64,000 bases of DNA from Notospermus geniculatus (Eukaryota; Nemertea; Pilidiophora; Heteronemertea; Lineidae): assembly GCA_002633025.1 (NCBI GenBank), contig NMRB01001607.1, forward strand, positions 57,218-121,217, read 5' to 3'. Positions 44,075 to 54,700 of this stretch are shown here, in pieces. Both the position numbers and the translations under genes were made by a program. The notes under the pieces were generated by a model, which was given only the letters and a program-made list of their open reading frames with translations, did no database searches and had not been told where the DNA came from. Position 1 is the first letter of the stretch. Each line of letters opens with the position of its first letter.

Positions 44075-45480
44075 GACCTTGCAGGAACCCTGTCACTGTG
44101 AGTCGCATGCGTGCCCTGCACTTGTAGCATAGGCCTACCGGTAGGCCTACCAGAGCTGGTAAGTCAGCATGGTCAGTGACGAGTGTGTGTGTGTGACGTT
44201 GTGTGTGACCGCACTGCCTTGCCTGCCTGCTTTGTGCTGGACGGGACGACAGGCCTAGGGTATACCTAGGCCTAGGCTATAGGCCTATATAGGCCCCTAC
44301 TGACATCATATCAGCACAGCCGGAAACTAACCGTAACTTAGCCACCGGCCTATTTATTGAGTATCACAACCAACATGCAAGAGTTAGACCGCCGTAAGGC
44401 CTTCGAAAGTTTGATGAACGAATGGCAATGGTCCACATAGGCCTGACATGCCTGACACGTGGTGAATGCAACACGTGCTGGTGTTGACATGCAATTTGTT
44501 AAATCTAGAAAATCGAAATGGAGGAAACACGCCAGAGCGCACTATTTGGTGACGTCACCAGTGCTACCGTACTATTTTGATGACGTCATCAAGCAGACTA
44601 GTCCGAACACTGCCTCCTGTTGCTCATTTGCAGAACTGACGGTATTAGCGTCCAGCAGATTCTAAAAATAGCAATACGAGTCAGACGTTCGGACTACAAG
44701 CAGACAGCTTGGCGGAACAGTCCAGCCCATTACATGGGTGATACTTTGCGATAACTTGCCATATTTATTGTCAACTGATCAACATGAAACAAGTCTGAGT
44801 TGCTGTCTGCTTATCCAAGGACAGGACTATGCTAAAATTCTCAGCCTCACGTGTCCTGGTGATTGAGATATCATGGAATTTTGATAATCAAACATGATAA
44901 TTTGAAATATCTCGAGATGGCGGCCCGTGGTGGAGCCGGGAGGTAGAGGTATGATATCATCCAAACTTTAGGTTATTGAGGATGCCCATTTAGACTCTAT
45001 GCAATGACCTTGATGATCAGAGGTCAAGGTCAAGGTCAAACTTGGTACCCGTAATTTGAAATCTTTGTCTCTGGTAGCGCTAGGTTTGCCGGCACACCCA
45101 TATACGGGGTACTTAGGTTATTGAGGATGCCCATTTCTAGACTCTATGCAATGACCTTGATGATCAGAAGTCAAGGTCAAGCTCAAACTTGATAATTTGA
45201 AATTTCTTTGCCTGCGGTAGGCCCTAGGTAGAGAGACATGATAATTATATAATAATAAATGCTGTAAATGATCAGAATTAGTGGCTTGTTTTTCGGAACG
45301 TTACAGGCATGGGAAGTGATTAGGCTCTCACTTATCGCACACTCTGAACCAATCAGATGGCGTCCTTGGTTCACGTGCTTCTGTTTACCAATCAGATGAA
45401 ATTAGGTAGAACATTTCAATTCTATCTGTCAAAAGGTGGCCGACCATTGTATGGTGGCCAACTACTCCCTGGTTCACCCT
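44075..45480. other. Intergenic stretch upstream of DDB2 and the receptors
   Basis: No gene recognised. It contains GGCCTAGGCCTA-rich sequence (44130-44310) and an imperfect tandem duplication (44967-45205). A 22-codon frame at 44374 is too short to call. Confidence 0.4.
44967..45205 (+). repeat. Tandem duplication of about 145 bp with AGGTCA runs
   Basis: TTAGGTTATTGAGGATGCCC and GACCTTGATGATCAGA occur twice; the first copy has three consecutive (A)AGGTCA. Confidence 0.75.
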
Positions 45481-46519
45481 ACCATGTTTCCAGATTTCCA
45501 AAATTTTGATGCAGAAATATGACCAACAAGAAGTACTTTCATGGGGAACAAACCGTAGGCTAAATTAAATTTGTCCCTGCAGTATTTTAGATATTCAAGG
45601 TATCATTTGTAGATAAATTTATGTGCATGACTATATGAACATGAGCGTGTAATGAACAAAGGATGTTAAATTAGAATATATTGAGAAGTTAAAAAGGTAC
45701 ATTCACGCATTGTGTATTAATTTTACACTTTTGTTTGGACATGTTGCACCGTATTTAGATTGTAGCCAAATCTATAAACGGTCAATCCACAACAAGAGAT
45801 GAAACAGGATGATTATTATTCAAATCAGTTCTTTGTCATGACCATAAATATAGGTATCATAGGGTACTCATGGTTAGACATGAAGAGGCAAACTTACGTG
45901 GTGTCTGGCGAAATTTATCGTCACTAATGGCCGTTCACTGCTGTCCACGTGGATATAGGGCCTGACTCTACTGCGAATCATGCGAGCCTATGGTGATATA
46001 TGGTAACGAACATTTGAGGATCTTAAAAGTATGGTGGTATAGATATCCACCCATCCACCACCGATTCAGGGACTATCGCCAAATCGTGAATATAGACTGA
46101 ACCCAAGCACCACGGTATTGCCACTTTTTCTCGACAGCCGGCGCCACCGCGCCACTCTCCAACCCAGGGACTCAGTAACTACGTCGTTAGCGAACTCACT
46201 CGATAAACTACGTACATTTTATAGTGCATTTTTGTCGTTCCGGTCGGAATTCCGACCGGAGCTGCCCGATGACGTAATTTCCGGTAAGACGCTGTACTTT
46301 TGCGTACTCAGCGACCGGAAATAAAAAGGGGTTCTCCAGCGTGTTGTATTTTTAGATTGATCTTCAAGACCTTTTACCTGACCTACGAATCTCACCACAA
46401 AAAGCGCCATCTGGAGTACGTCAGCGGAACCAGACGTACTTCCACATGAATGCTTCTTGGTTCTTCCATTCTTGGAGGAATTAAATTCCTCCAAGTTCCA
46501 TTCAATAACATAGATTTTG

Positions 46520-46638
46520 GGCCGTACCTATTCTAGAACATTCCTTAACTTTAAGGTTTTCCTTTAGCTATTGTTTGCAGGGCAGAATACAAAAGCTAAG
46601 TGGGTCTTAGAGTTTAGGAGGTTTCTAGAATACGAACC
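46520..46638. mobile_element. CCGTACCTATTCTAGAAC foldback element
   Basis: Relative of 34252-34366 and 6423-6562, sharing GTTTGCAGGGCAGAATACAAAA. Present only in receptor copy 1. Confidence 0.75.
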
Positions 46639-46745
46639 TGAATTGCCTTCCAGAAAACAATCTACTTTACAAATCGAACCGGAATTCGTATTTCCCATGG
46701 AAACGTAGAACAAATAGTTTTGTAACAACAGCGGCGCACTTTCAT

Positions 46746-47768
46746 ATGGAACGATCGGTCATGAAACCTGGAACTACAGACCTGTACCAACTGTCTCAAA
46801 CAGTCCAGAACCAACTTCCGCACACCGACAAGGGCATATTGCCCCGCATAACTCATATCCTTTCATTTCACGTCGCTATTACCGTTTTATGTTTTGGGTA
46901 CGTCGGTAATACTCTGGCTCTTCTCACAATGAGTGTAAACAAGCGGTCCGTTGCTAGTTTTCACTTCAAGGCACTGGCAGCCGCCGACATGCTGACATCT
47001 ACAGTAATGATTCAACAGATCATTCTCATTTCGGACCCCGGGCTACTGATTCCGTGGGGGAAGGTGTTTTGCACGGAATACTGGTTCCTAGGATATTTTG
47101 CCTACGGACTCTCGTACTGGTGTCTCGCAACTTTGACCATGGACCGAGTGGTTGCGGTGTGTTTCCCTATGAAGGCTGCAGTATGGTGCACAAAAAAACG
47201 AGCGCGACTGCTGCTCATGGGCAACATCCTCGGCCACTGCGTCCTGTATTCCACCAACCTATGGAGGGATTTTCACCCGCCTAATTCAACGAACCCCTCG
47301 CATTTTGCAATGTGTACAATGCCAGGGATGTTGCCCGTTTGGTTTGCTGTTTTTGAGGAGGTTAAGTACCAGTTCTTCGACGTCTATCTCCCTCCCCTCA
47401 CCGTTCTTATCGGAAATGTCTGTATCATACGAACGCTTCAAGTCAACCGAAAACTGACAACCGATTTAAAGAAAAACAGAGAAAATCGTGAAGTAGGTAT
47501 GACAGCGATGTTGATAGGTGTTTCCATTACATTCATCGTCCTTGCTATTCCGTACCCTTTAGATTTTTTGTATTGGGAGGTGTACAACTTCAATCATAAT
47601 ACCCCCGACTGGAGAAGCCTAAGTTACACTACTTCAAGTGTCCTGGCGCAGCTGAATTCGTCAGTCAATTTTTACATCTACCTCCTCTCTAGTTTTCAAT
47701 TTAGGAAAGACTTCAAAAATCTTTGTCATGAGTGTGTCAGAAAGTGCTGCAAATATTCAGCGAAGTGA
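46746..47768 (+). CDS. Rhodopsin-class 7TM receptor, copy 1 (single exon)
   Basis: 340 residues without introns, so a complete class A G-protein-coupled receptor. TM1 has FGYVGNTLALL (the GN motif), TM2 has LAAADML, TM3 starts at the conserved Cys (FCTEYW) and ends in DRVVAV in place of DRY. The second loop has the partner Cys (FAMCTMPG). TM6 has LAIPYPLDFLYW, lacking the usual CWxP, and TM7 has NSSVNFYIY in place of NPxxY. Two adjacent Cys near the end (RKCCK) could be palmitoylated. The style recalls invertebrate peptide or orphan receptors; the ligand is unknown. It is about 96.5% identical to the copy at 48920, with 12 differences I counted. Confidence 0.93.
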   Translation: MERSVMKPGTTDLYQLSQTVQNQLPHTDKGILPRITHILSFHVAITVLCFGYVGNTLALLTMSVNKRSVASFHFKALAAADMLTSTVMIQQIILISDPGLLIPWGKVFCTEYWFLGYFAYGLSYWCLATLTMDRVVAVCFPMKAAVWCTKKRARLLLMGNILGHCVLYSTNLWRDFHPPNSTNPSHFAMCTMPGMLPVWFAVFEEVKYQFFDVYLPPLTVLIGNVCIIRTLQVNRKLTTDLKKNRENREVGMTAMLIGVSITFIVLAIPYPLDFLYWEVYNFNHNTPDWRSLSYTTSSVLAQLNSSVNFYIYLLSSFQFRKDFKNLCHECVRKCCKYSAK

Positions 47769-48536
47769 ATGTAAAAAAGTCCGTGAGCGATGACACCGAA
47801 CGAAAGCTCATGTATGTAGGGGCTGTGATGTCGTGCATGGAACTGCACCACCTTAGCTCACAAGGTGAGCTGAAAAGTTTGATTTTAGGTTTTTTTTCTA
47901 ATGAGCTAGGTTACATAATTTCCATATTTCCAAATATCAAAATTTTGATGCAGAAATAATGACCAACAATACTTTTATGTGCCGGGAACAAACCGTGTTA
48001 AAATTCGCCCAGCAGTATTTGAAATATTCAAGATCAAGTGTAGATAAACTTATGTCCATGACTGTACATGTACATGTGCCTGTAACACTAAGAAACTTGT
48101 AATGCTCCTTCTAACAATACATTGCACTGAGTGCACTGTACATTTGATGTACAGGACGTTAGTTTTTACTCCTCACCAAAAAGTGCCAAAATTTCCTCTA
48201 AAAAGCATTTGCTGAGAGGAGCATGCAATCATTTGGGAAGAATAAAAGGCATTCTTTCAGATGATATGTGTCTCCACAGTGGACTGTCTTTAGTTTAGGG
48301 GGACACTGGATTTGTATTTAGAAGGAGCACAGCAGCATAGGCTCAAGTTTCTATGTGTGTAATTTACAAGAGTCTGGAGAATATTGAGAATTAAAAAGGT
48401 ACACTCAGGCATTGTGTAATTCTACACTTTTGTTTGGATTATGTCTGTTGCATCATATTTAGATTGGAATCTATAAACGGTCAATCCACAGCGGCAGATA
48501 AAACGGGATGATTAATGTTCAAATCAGTTCGTTGTC

Positions 48537-48803
48537 ATGACCATTGCGGTAAATATAGGTATCATATTCGTGGTTAGACATGACGAGGCAAAGCTAAGTT
48601 ATGTCGTGATTGAGAGTCTTCTCCTGGCGAATTTTTTCGTCGCTATTGGCGGTTCACTGCTGTCCTATCACGTGGATATTCAGCTGACTCCTGCGAATCT
48701 TGAGAGTGTGGGCCGCCAGTGTCAATGGGGTTTACTGAAAGGAATAGAGTTTAACTGGAATATTTTCCAAACTACCTTACCAGACTTAATGCTCCTTCAT
48801 TGA
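48537..48803 (+). pseudogene. Open frame of 88 residues between the receptors, probably a relic
   Basis: It lies in the duplicated upstream segment. The counterpart near 45838-45990 has lost the frame. It has one hydrophobic stretch (VVIESLLLANFFVAIGGSLL). I do not recognise it; it could be an old 5' exon or chance. Confidence 0.25.
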
Positions 48804-48919
48804 TCCTTCCATAGATTTAATTGCCTTTCAGATAATCTACTTTATAAACATCAAATCGGAATTCGTATTTCCCATGGACATGTAGAACAAATAGTTTGGT
48901 AACAACGGCGGCGCATTTT

Positions 48920-49942
48920 ATGGAGCAATCGGTCATGAAACCTGGAACTACAGATCTGTACCAACTGTCTCAAACAGTCCAGAACCAACTTCCGCACACC
49001 GACGAGGGCATCTTGCCCCGCATAACTCATATCCTTTCTTTTCACGTCGCTATTACCGTTTTATGTTTTGGGTACGTCGGTAATACTCTGGCTCTTCTCA
49101 CAATGAGTGTAAACAAGCGGTCCGTTGCTAGTTTTCACTTTAAGGCACTGGCAGCCGCCGACATGCTGACATCTAAAGTAATGATTCAGCAGATCATTCT
49201 CATTTCGGACCCTGGCCTACTGATTCCGTGGGGGAAGGTGCTTTGCACGGAATACTGGTTCCTGGGATATTTTGCCTACGGACTCTCCCACTGGTGTCTC
49301 GCGATTCTGACCCTGGATCGAGTGGTTGCGGTGTGTTTCCCTCTGAAGGCTGCAGTATGGTGCACAAAAAAACGAGCGCGGCTGCTGCTCATGGGGAACA
49401 TCCTCGGCCACTGCGTTCTGTATTCCACCAACCTATGGAGGGATTTTCACCCGCCTAATCCAACGAACCCCTCGCATTTTGCAATGTGTACAATGCCAGA
49501 GATCTTGCCCGTTTGGTTTGCTGTTTTTGAGGAGGTTAAGTACCAGTTCTTCGACGTCTATCTCCCTCCCCTCACCGTTCTTATCGGAAATGTCTGTATC
49601 ATACGAACGCTTCAAGTCAACCGAAAACTGACAACCGATTTAAAGAAAAACAGAGAAAATCGTGAAGTAGGTATGACAGCGATGTTGATAGGTGTTTCCA
49701 TTACATTCATCGTCCTTGCTATTCCGTACCCTTTAGATTTTTTGTATTGGGAGGTCTACAACTTCAATCATAATACCCCCGACTGGAGAAGCCTAAGTTA
49801 CACTACTTCAAGTGTCCTGGCGCAGCTGAATTCGTCAGTCAATTTTTATATCTATCTCCTCTCTAGTTTTCAATTTAGGAAAGACTTCAAAAATCTTTGT
49901 CATGAGTGTGTCAGAAAGTGCTGCAAAGATTCAGCAAAGTGA
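48920..49942 (+). CDS. Rhodopsin-class 7TM receptor, copy 2 (single exon)
   Basis: Also 340 residues. The start is the ATG at 48920, aligned with that of copy 1; an upstream in-frame TTG is not needed. All seven membrane segments and the same motif variants are kept (DRVVAV, NSSVNFYIY). The differences are concentrated in TM2-TM4 and the second loop: TSK for TST, KVLC for KVFC, SHWCLAILTLDR for SYWCLATLTMDR, MPEILP for MPGMLP. No frameshift, so probably functional. Confidence 0.93.
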   Translation: MEQSVMKPGTTDLYQLSQTVQNQLPHTDEGILPRITHILSFHVAITVLCFGYVGNTLALLTMSVNKRSVASFHFKALAAADMLTSKVMIQQIILISDPGLLIPWGKVLCTEYWFLGYFAYGLSHWCLAILTLDRVVAVCFPLKAAVWCTKKRARLLLMGNILGHCVLYSTNLWRDFHPPNPTNPSHFAMCTMPEILPVWFAVFEEVKYQFFDVYLPPLTVLIGNVCIIRTLQVNRKLTTDLKKNRENREVGMTAMLIGVSITFIVLAIPYPLDFLYWEVYNFNHNTPDWRSLSYTTSSVLAQLNSSVNFYIYLLSSFQFRKDFKNLCHECVRKCCKDSAK

Positions 49943-49975
49943 TGTTCGTGAGCGATGATGACGCCGAACGAAAGG

Positions 49976-51237
49976 TCCTGTGTAAAAGCACCGAATGTCC
50001 GACTCTCAGTCAACAATGAATGGGTCCGCTGGGCATTGAAATTGGCCCCCACGGAAAACGACAATCAGCCTCAGACCACATGCAGACCACATGCACCCTC
50101 GTACACTGATGAACTTAGGGAGGCAAAACACGATCACAGGAAAAGGGAACGATTACGCGGGTCCAAAACTCAGCTGCAGACTAAGAAAAGGGATCATATC
50201 ACGCCCGTGCTCAAACGCCTCCATTAGCTGCCACAGTAAAAGCCAGAATTGAGTAGGCCTAAAGCATAAATCAACCATAAAGGTTTAACTGCTAACGATG
50301 AACTTACTGAGGGATACACTTCATGTGTGCCACCAGATGTCTCTCACTGCCTGAATTTTAGCTTTACGTAATAGGCACGAGCTTCAACTTTTTTTGTGGT
50401 GAAGAGGTACATGAACCTGTCAACTTGATGCTTTGAATTCCATTTCTGAGGGTAACAGAACGATTTTCAGGACAATTTGTGCTCTGTGATGTACGTCAGC
50501 CTACTCAAATGTACACAGATGACCCTGCGCTCACATCGTTCGTGGGGTTCTCATTAATTCAGTCCTTTTGTATCATAAGATCAACTAGTCGGAATTCAAC
50601 AAAATTTGCAGTGAACGCGCAGAAGGGTCTTGCCCATCATCATAAAGACATCAAACCCCTAAAGCAACCACTTGATTTCCGACATTCTGAGAAAAACGTG
50701 ATACCCAAAGAAATTTTCAATGAAACCTTCTCCAATTGTTTTATATGATAGCTATGGCTCTTCTCCATTATGTGTGAAAATTCCATACGATTCCATTCAG
50801 TAGTTCTTGTGATATGGAACATTTAGCAGCCAGTCCCCTTGCGCACAATGTGTCTCGGGTATCTGCTATACATTTAGATAGACTACTGTACATATGTACA
50901 GGGATGTAACCAACAGGTGTATCCAGCCCTGGCACCTTTATGAATTGGTCATTCTTCACCAATTTGGGCTCAGGGCTAGTGGATTGTTGGATGCTACGGC
51001 CACCAACCCAAATTTGATTAGAAATATTATTTTAACATGGAAATTAGGGTGATAAGAGCCACCTGGTGAGAAAAACTGGAACTCATCAGACAAGCACCAG
51101 TGTGTGCCGAAGTGGTTGCTTTAGGGGTTTGATGTCTTTATGCCATCATGGAATAGTTAAAAGGGCGAAGGACCAGTAGAACCGCACCATGAAGATTTTG
51201 AAAATATCCGTGTGCTTGTCCTCATTGGGTATAAACT
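49976..51237. other. Intergenic stretch after the receptors
   Basis: No gene recognised. Open frames of 60-90 codons lack splice support or family motifs. Confidence 0.4.
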
Positions 51238-51787
51238 TTATAAGGATTCAAATGTAACCAGTTTTACTGACTTCATCATCCAAGGGTAGGACCCCGTTAT
51301 ACAGAATATCAATATGGTGTCATTGAAAGTGTCAAATTTCGATGGGAATGGACACGACTTGTCGCCATGTTGAAAATTGTTCTCGGCGAGATGAACATCG
51401 GTTGAACCCCTTCTTCCCGATACCAGTCCTCGACTGATTACATGTATGTACTTAGAGTTATTGCGCCTGATTGGGAGCCTCACCTCGAAGAAAACTGACC
51501 TGTGCCTGGCGTTCCAGACCATGTCATAGATATACTTTATTGGTGTTGAGTATTTCAGATTGAGGTAATCCAACTGATACGTATTCTTCAAATTACGATA
51601 AATGACTAATTTTGGAGATCGCTCCAGGCAACCCAAAATGTCACCGTTGGACAAAAGAATTTGCCCATTTCTGCGTAATTTTCGGCTCGGCTTTTGCAAA
51701 CGGATGAACTTCGATGGCATGGAAATGGTATTTCCGGTGTTGATGTCTTTCCAAGTGATATTATACATGACGTAAAAAATATGTGAC
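51238..51787 (-). CDS. Beta-rich terminal exon 3 of the PAN-like gene
   Basis: TTTGATAG acceptor. The leading base completes Arg with exon 2, giving SRSHIFYVMYNITWKD. Open to TAA at 51238. An inner donor (GTAAAA near 51267) could instead lead to another exon. Confidence 0.6.
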
Positions 51788-54700
51788 CTATCAAAGATGA
51801 TGTGGGCGGTTTCCGGCGAGCGGTGCGGTTTTCACAGGGCTTTGGATAATCCTTCGATGGTTTAACAATACAATGGCCTATTGATTATCCCAATGCCTGT
51901 GAAAACCGCTCCGCTCGCCGCAAGACGCAGCAGAATCCGCTTATAGTGGAAACGGGCCTTAAAGCCTGCCGCACACTGGAGCTACATGTATCTGCTGAGC
52001 AAAAAGTCATTCGAGACCGTTTGCTCAGCAGATAGCTCACCGAAAAATACGCGCACACGCGAGCTATCTGAGCAAACGGTCTCGAATAACTTTTTGCTCA
52101 GCAGATAGCTCCAGTGTGCGGCAGGCTTTAGGCTCTTTACATCGAGGCACGCGCGACGCGAACACGCAAGCGAACAATGGCTTCACAAAGGATTCATCCC
52201 CATGAAACCTTTGTTCGCCTGCGTGTTCGTGTCGCGAGTGCCTCGATGTAAATTCAGCCTTACGGACTCATTCAGGACGTCAGCAAACTTGAAGGTCACA
52301 TTGATAGTTAAAGGGGAATATGGTAAAAGGTAGCTTTGACTTTAAAATACATGTACCGCTGGCAAATCAACTTCCGTTCACACTCTGTTGTGTCTGGTCT
52401 TTACAGCACAACTCGATTCCCTCAGTCACCGTTAGCAACCTGAACAACAGGGCACAAGCCTCCAAATTATCTGAAAACGCCTGTCTTTTTCATTCTTTAA
52501 TTCCAAATATCACAGCTCAAGGTGGATTCATTCATTTCCTTTTGCCAAAATATCCTTGGAAAACAAGGTTGAGTGTGTTTCAAAAAGTGTTCCGTCCGAC
52601 ACCAGAACATTTCCACCATTCTTTTGTCTACTGGTGAAAGGCTGTTTCTTGAAACTCTACAATATTCATATCAGATCTAAATGTAGGTGTCCACTACTAT
52701 TGTTAAGCCGCAGAAACGTACATTTCAGCTGTTGTGTTGCAAGGCCATTAACCCTTTCCTCGTTTGCGACTTACGCCTACTTTTGGTAGATCGGGTCACA
52801 AATAATAACCGATTTCTAAGGTGAAAGACAGCTTCCTACCGGACTCGAACCTCGCATTAAGCATCGGTCGCCAGCACTCGGGGGCAGCACGCCTTAACCA
52901 CTGGGCCAAATCCCCATCTTCAGATTTTTTTCCACTGGTCTTACTGAACGGGAGTTTACTCAGCTGAAATGAAGCAATCAAAACGCTAAAGTATACCTGC
53001 TCAGCTTTTTTACGGTACAGCAGCGTACCAAAACTGTCATCACCAGAGGGTCTTCATGAAAAAGGGCTCCTTCCCGAAGAGTTCCTTTGGCAGATTCGAG
53101 ATAGAAATTCAAACATTTAGGTGTGCAGTTATTACGAAGTATTTTCTTTATTCTTCCATCCGTGATATCATAAAGAAATAATTCTGTCAAGTAAAACTTT
53201 TCCAAGTCGTTACCGTTTTCAAAAACTAAATATTTCTTGCCGACGAAAGAAACCAACATCTCGCCGCTGGAGAACGGCAATCGATGAAGGACACGATAAA
53301 CACTCGAATTCCTTCTGGAATAAACAAAGGTGACAGTCTTTCGGGTTAAGAAAGACTTCCCAATTACAGTGAAAAGGATTATGTAGCCGGAGCTCGTGTC
53401 GTAGAAATATGACGTAGAGACGTAAACATGGTTGTGAAAATGTGTCACGTGCATCGGGGGAATAAGACGTCCAATCTCTGTTCGTTTGAATTTCATGTAT
53501 GTTATGCCATTGGCCTGTTGAAAGAGACAGGCTTGATTCATACATGGTCGACATGGTCGCACGTCGACGAATGAACAAGGTAACTAGAACTGTGAAATTT
53601 GCTTGACAGCGAATTTGATGGTCCCTACATCAGAAAATGGAAATTGAGTGAACAAAGGGCAAGGAGGGGTATGACTCTGTGGCACAGCAGTCGGGTTCCC
53701 ATCCTCCTGGAATGTCTTCCTGGAGAAGGACACATGCAGGATAGGCAGATAGAGAGGAAGGGTAGACAGATGAGGGGCATGGGCGGGGAGGGGCAGGGCA
53801 GGGGAGGGCAGTGGTGGGGCAGGGGNGAGAGGAGACTGTCTTCAGAGATCAGAGGAAGGGCAAAGTGGTCGAGCTGGATACGGATCCATCGTACCAGCCC
53901 GAAGCAAACAAAAAAAAAACTGAGGGAGATATTTAACTTCATCACTTCAGGATAAAACAGTTTTCAAAAACCACCGTAAGTTAATTTTTTTGAAACTATC
54001 TAACCTTTCAGACCTGAATACAAATATTGAGTATATGATGGTACTACTTGATTTTGCAGTGATTGAGTGGTTTTCTTGGAATCGTGTGCCAATTGAGCGT
54101 GGAAGAAGATAGAAATAAAAATTTCCTACCTACCCAGTGATATCAAGATGGTCCCTACATTGACAATGTAGTGACCATAATAAGCCTCCTTCATAATTCG
54201 ACGCACAACCATCGGTGTCCACCGCGCGATGAAAATCTGGACACCGACTTCGCGGTCTGTATCATGGTAGATAATCCTAGCGGTACAACCCCCAATATTT
54301 TCTTGATATCTGCCCTTCTGGCTACTACTAGCACGGAAATGCCATCCGCATGGAGAACTCTCCCGAATTATTCAAGATATCACGGCAGTGGTAAGTCGCG
54401 CAAAATGCTGTCCACCGCTGTTCTTTTCATTATTTGATTTTAGATCCAGGGCACCACACATCACGAATGATCTAACCCTAATCTGTCCGACACTAGAAAA
54501 TGTAATCCTGAAACATTAGGTTCTACGCACATCTCACTGATGCTGAGGAAATCGACCCGTTTTCAGTGGACAGCCAATCAAATCGCCGCTTACAACCGAC
54601 CATGGCCGTGTGTTAAACCTTGGACCCAGCAACTACACCTGCTTTCGGTGAAGCATGATGACGTCAGATAAAGCCTCGCGTGTAACGCGCACTGCCATTG

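Larger units (their letters stand above)
45488..49975 (+). repeat. Tandem segmental duplication carrying the two receptors
   Basis: Sequence from about 45488 (fuzzy edge) is repeated from about 47923. Shared landmarks include ATTTTGATGCAGAAAT, ATTCACGCATTGTGTA against ACTCAGGCATTGTGTA, AACGGTCAATCCACA, and the immediate 5' region of the receptors. The flanks have diverged much more than the coding parts. Copy 1 has gained a foldback element (46520-46638). Confidence 0.85.

Noticed and set aside
44374-44439. Short frame starting MQELDRRKAFESLMN
   Set aside because: Only about 22 codons, no splice partner seen.
53599-53955. 118-residue Gly/Arg-rich open frame
   Set aside because: Purine-rich low-complexity DNA containing an undetermined base; lies in an intron.
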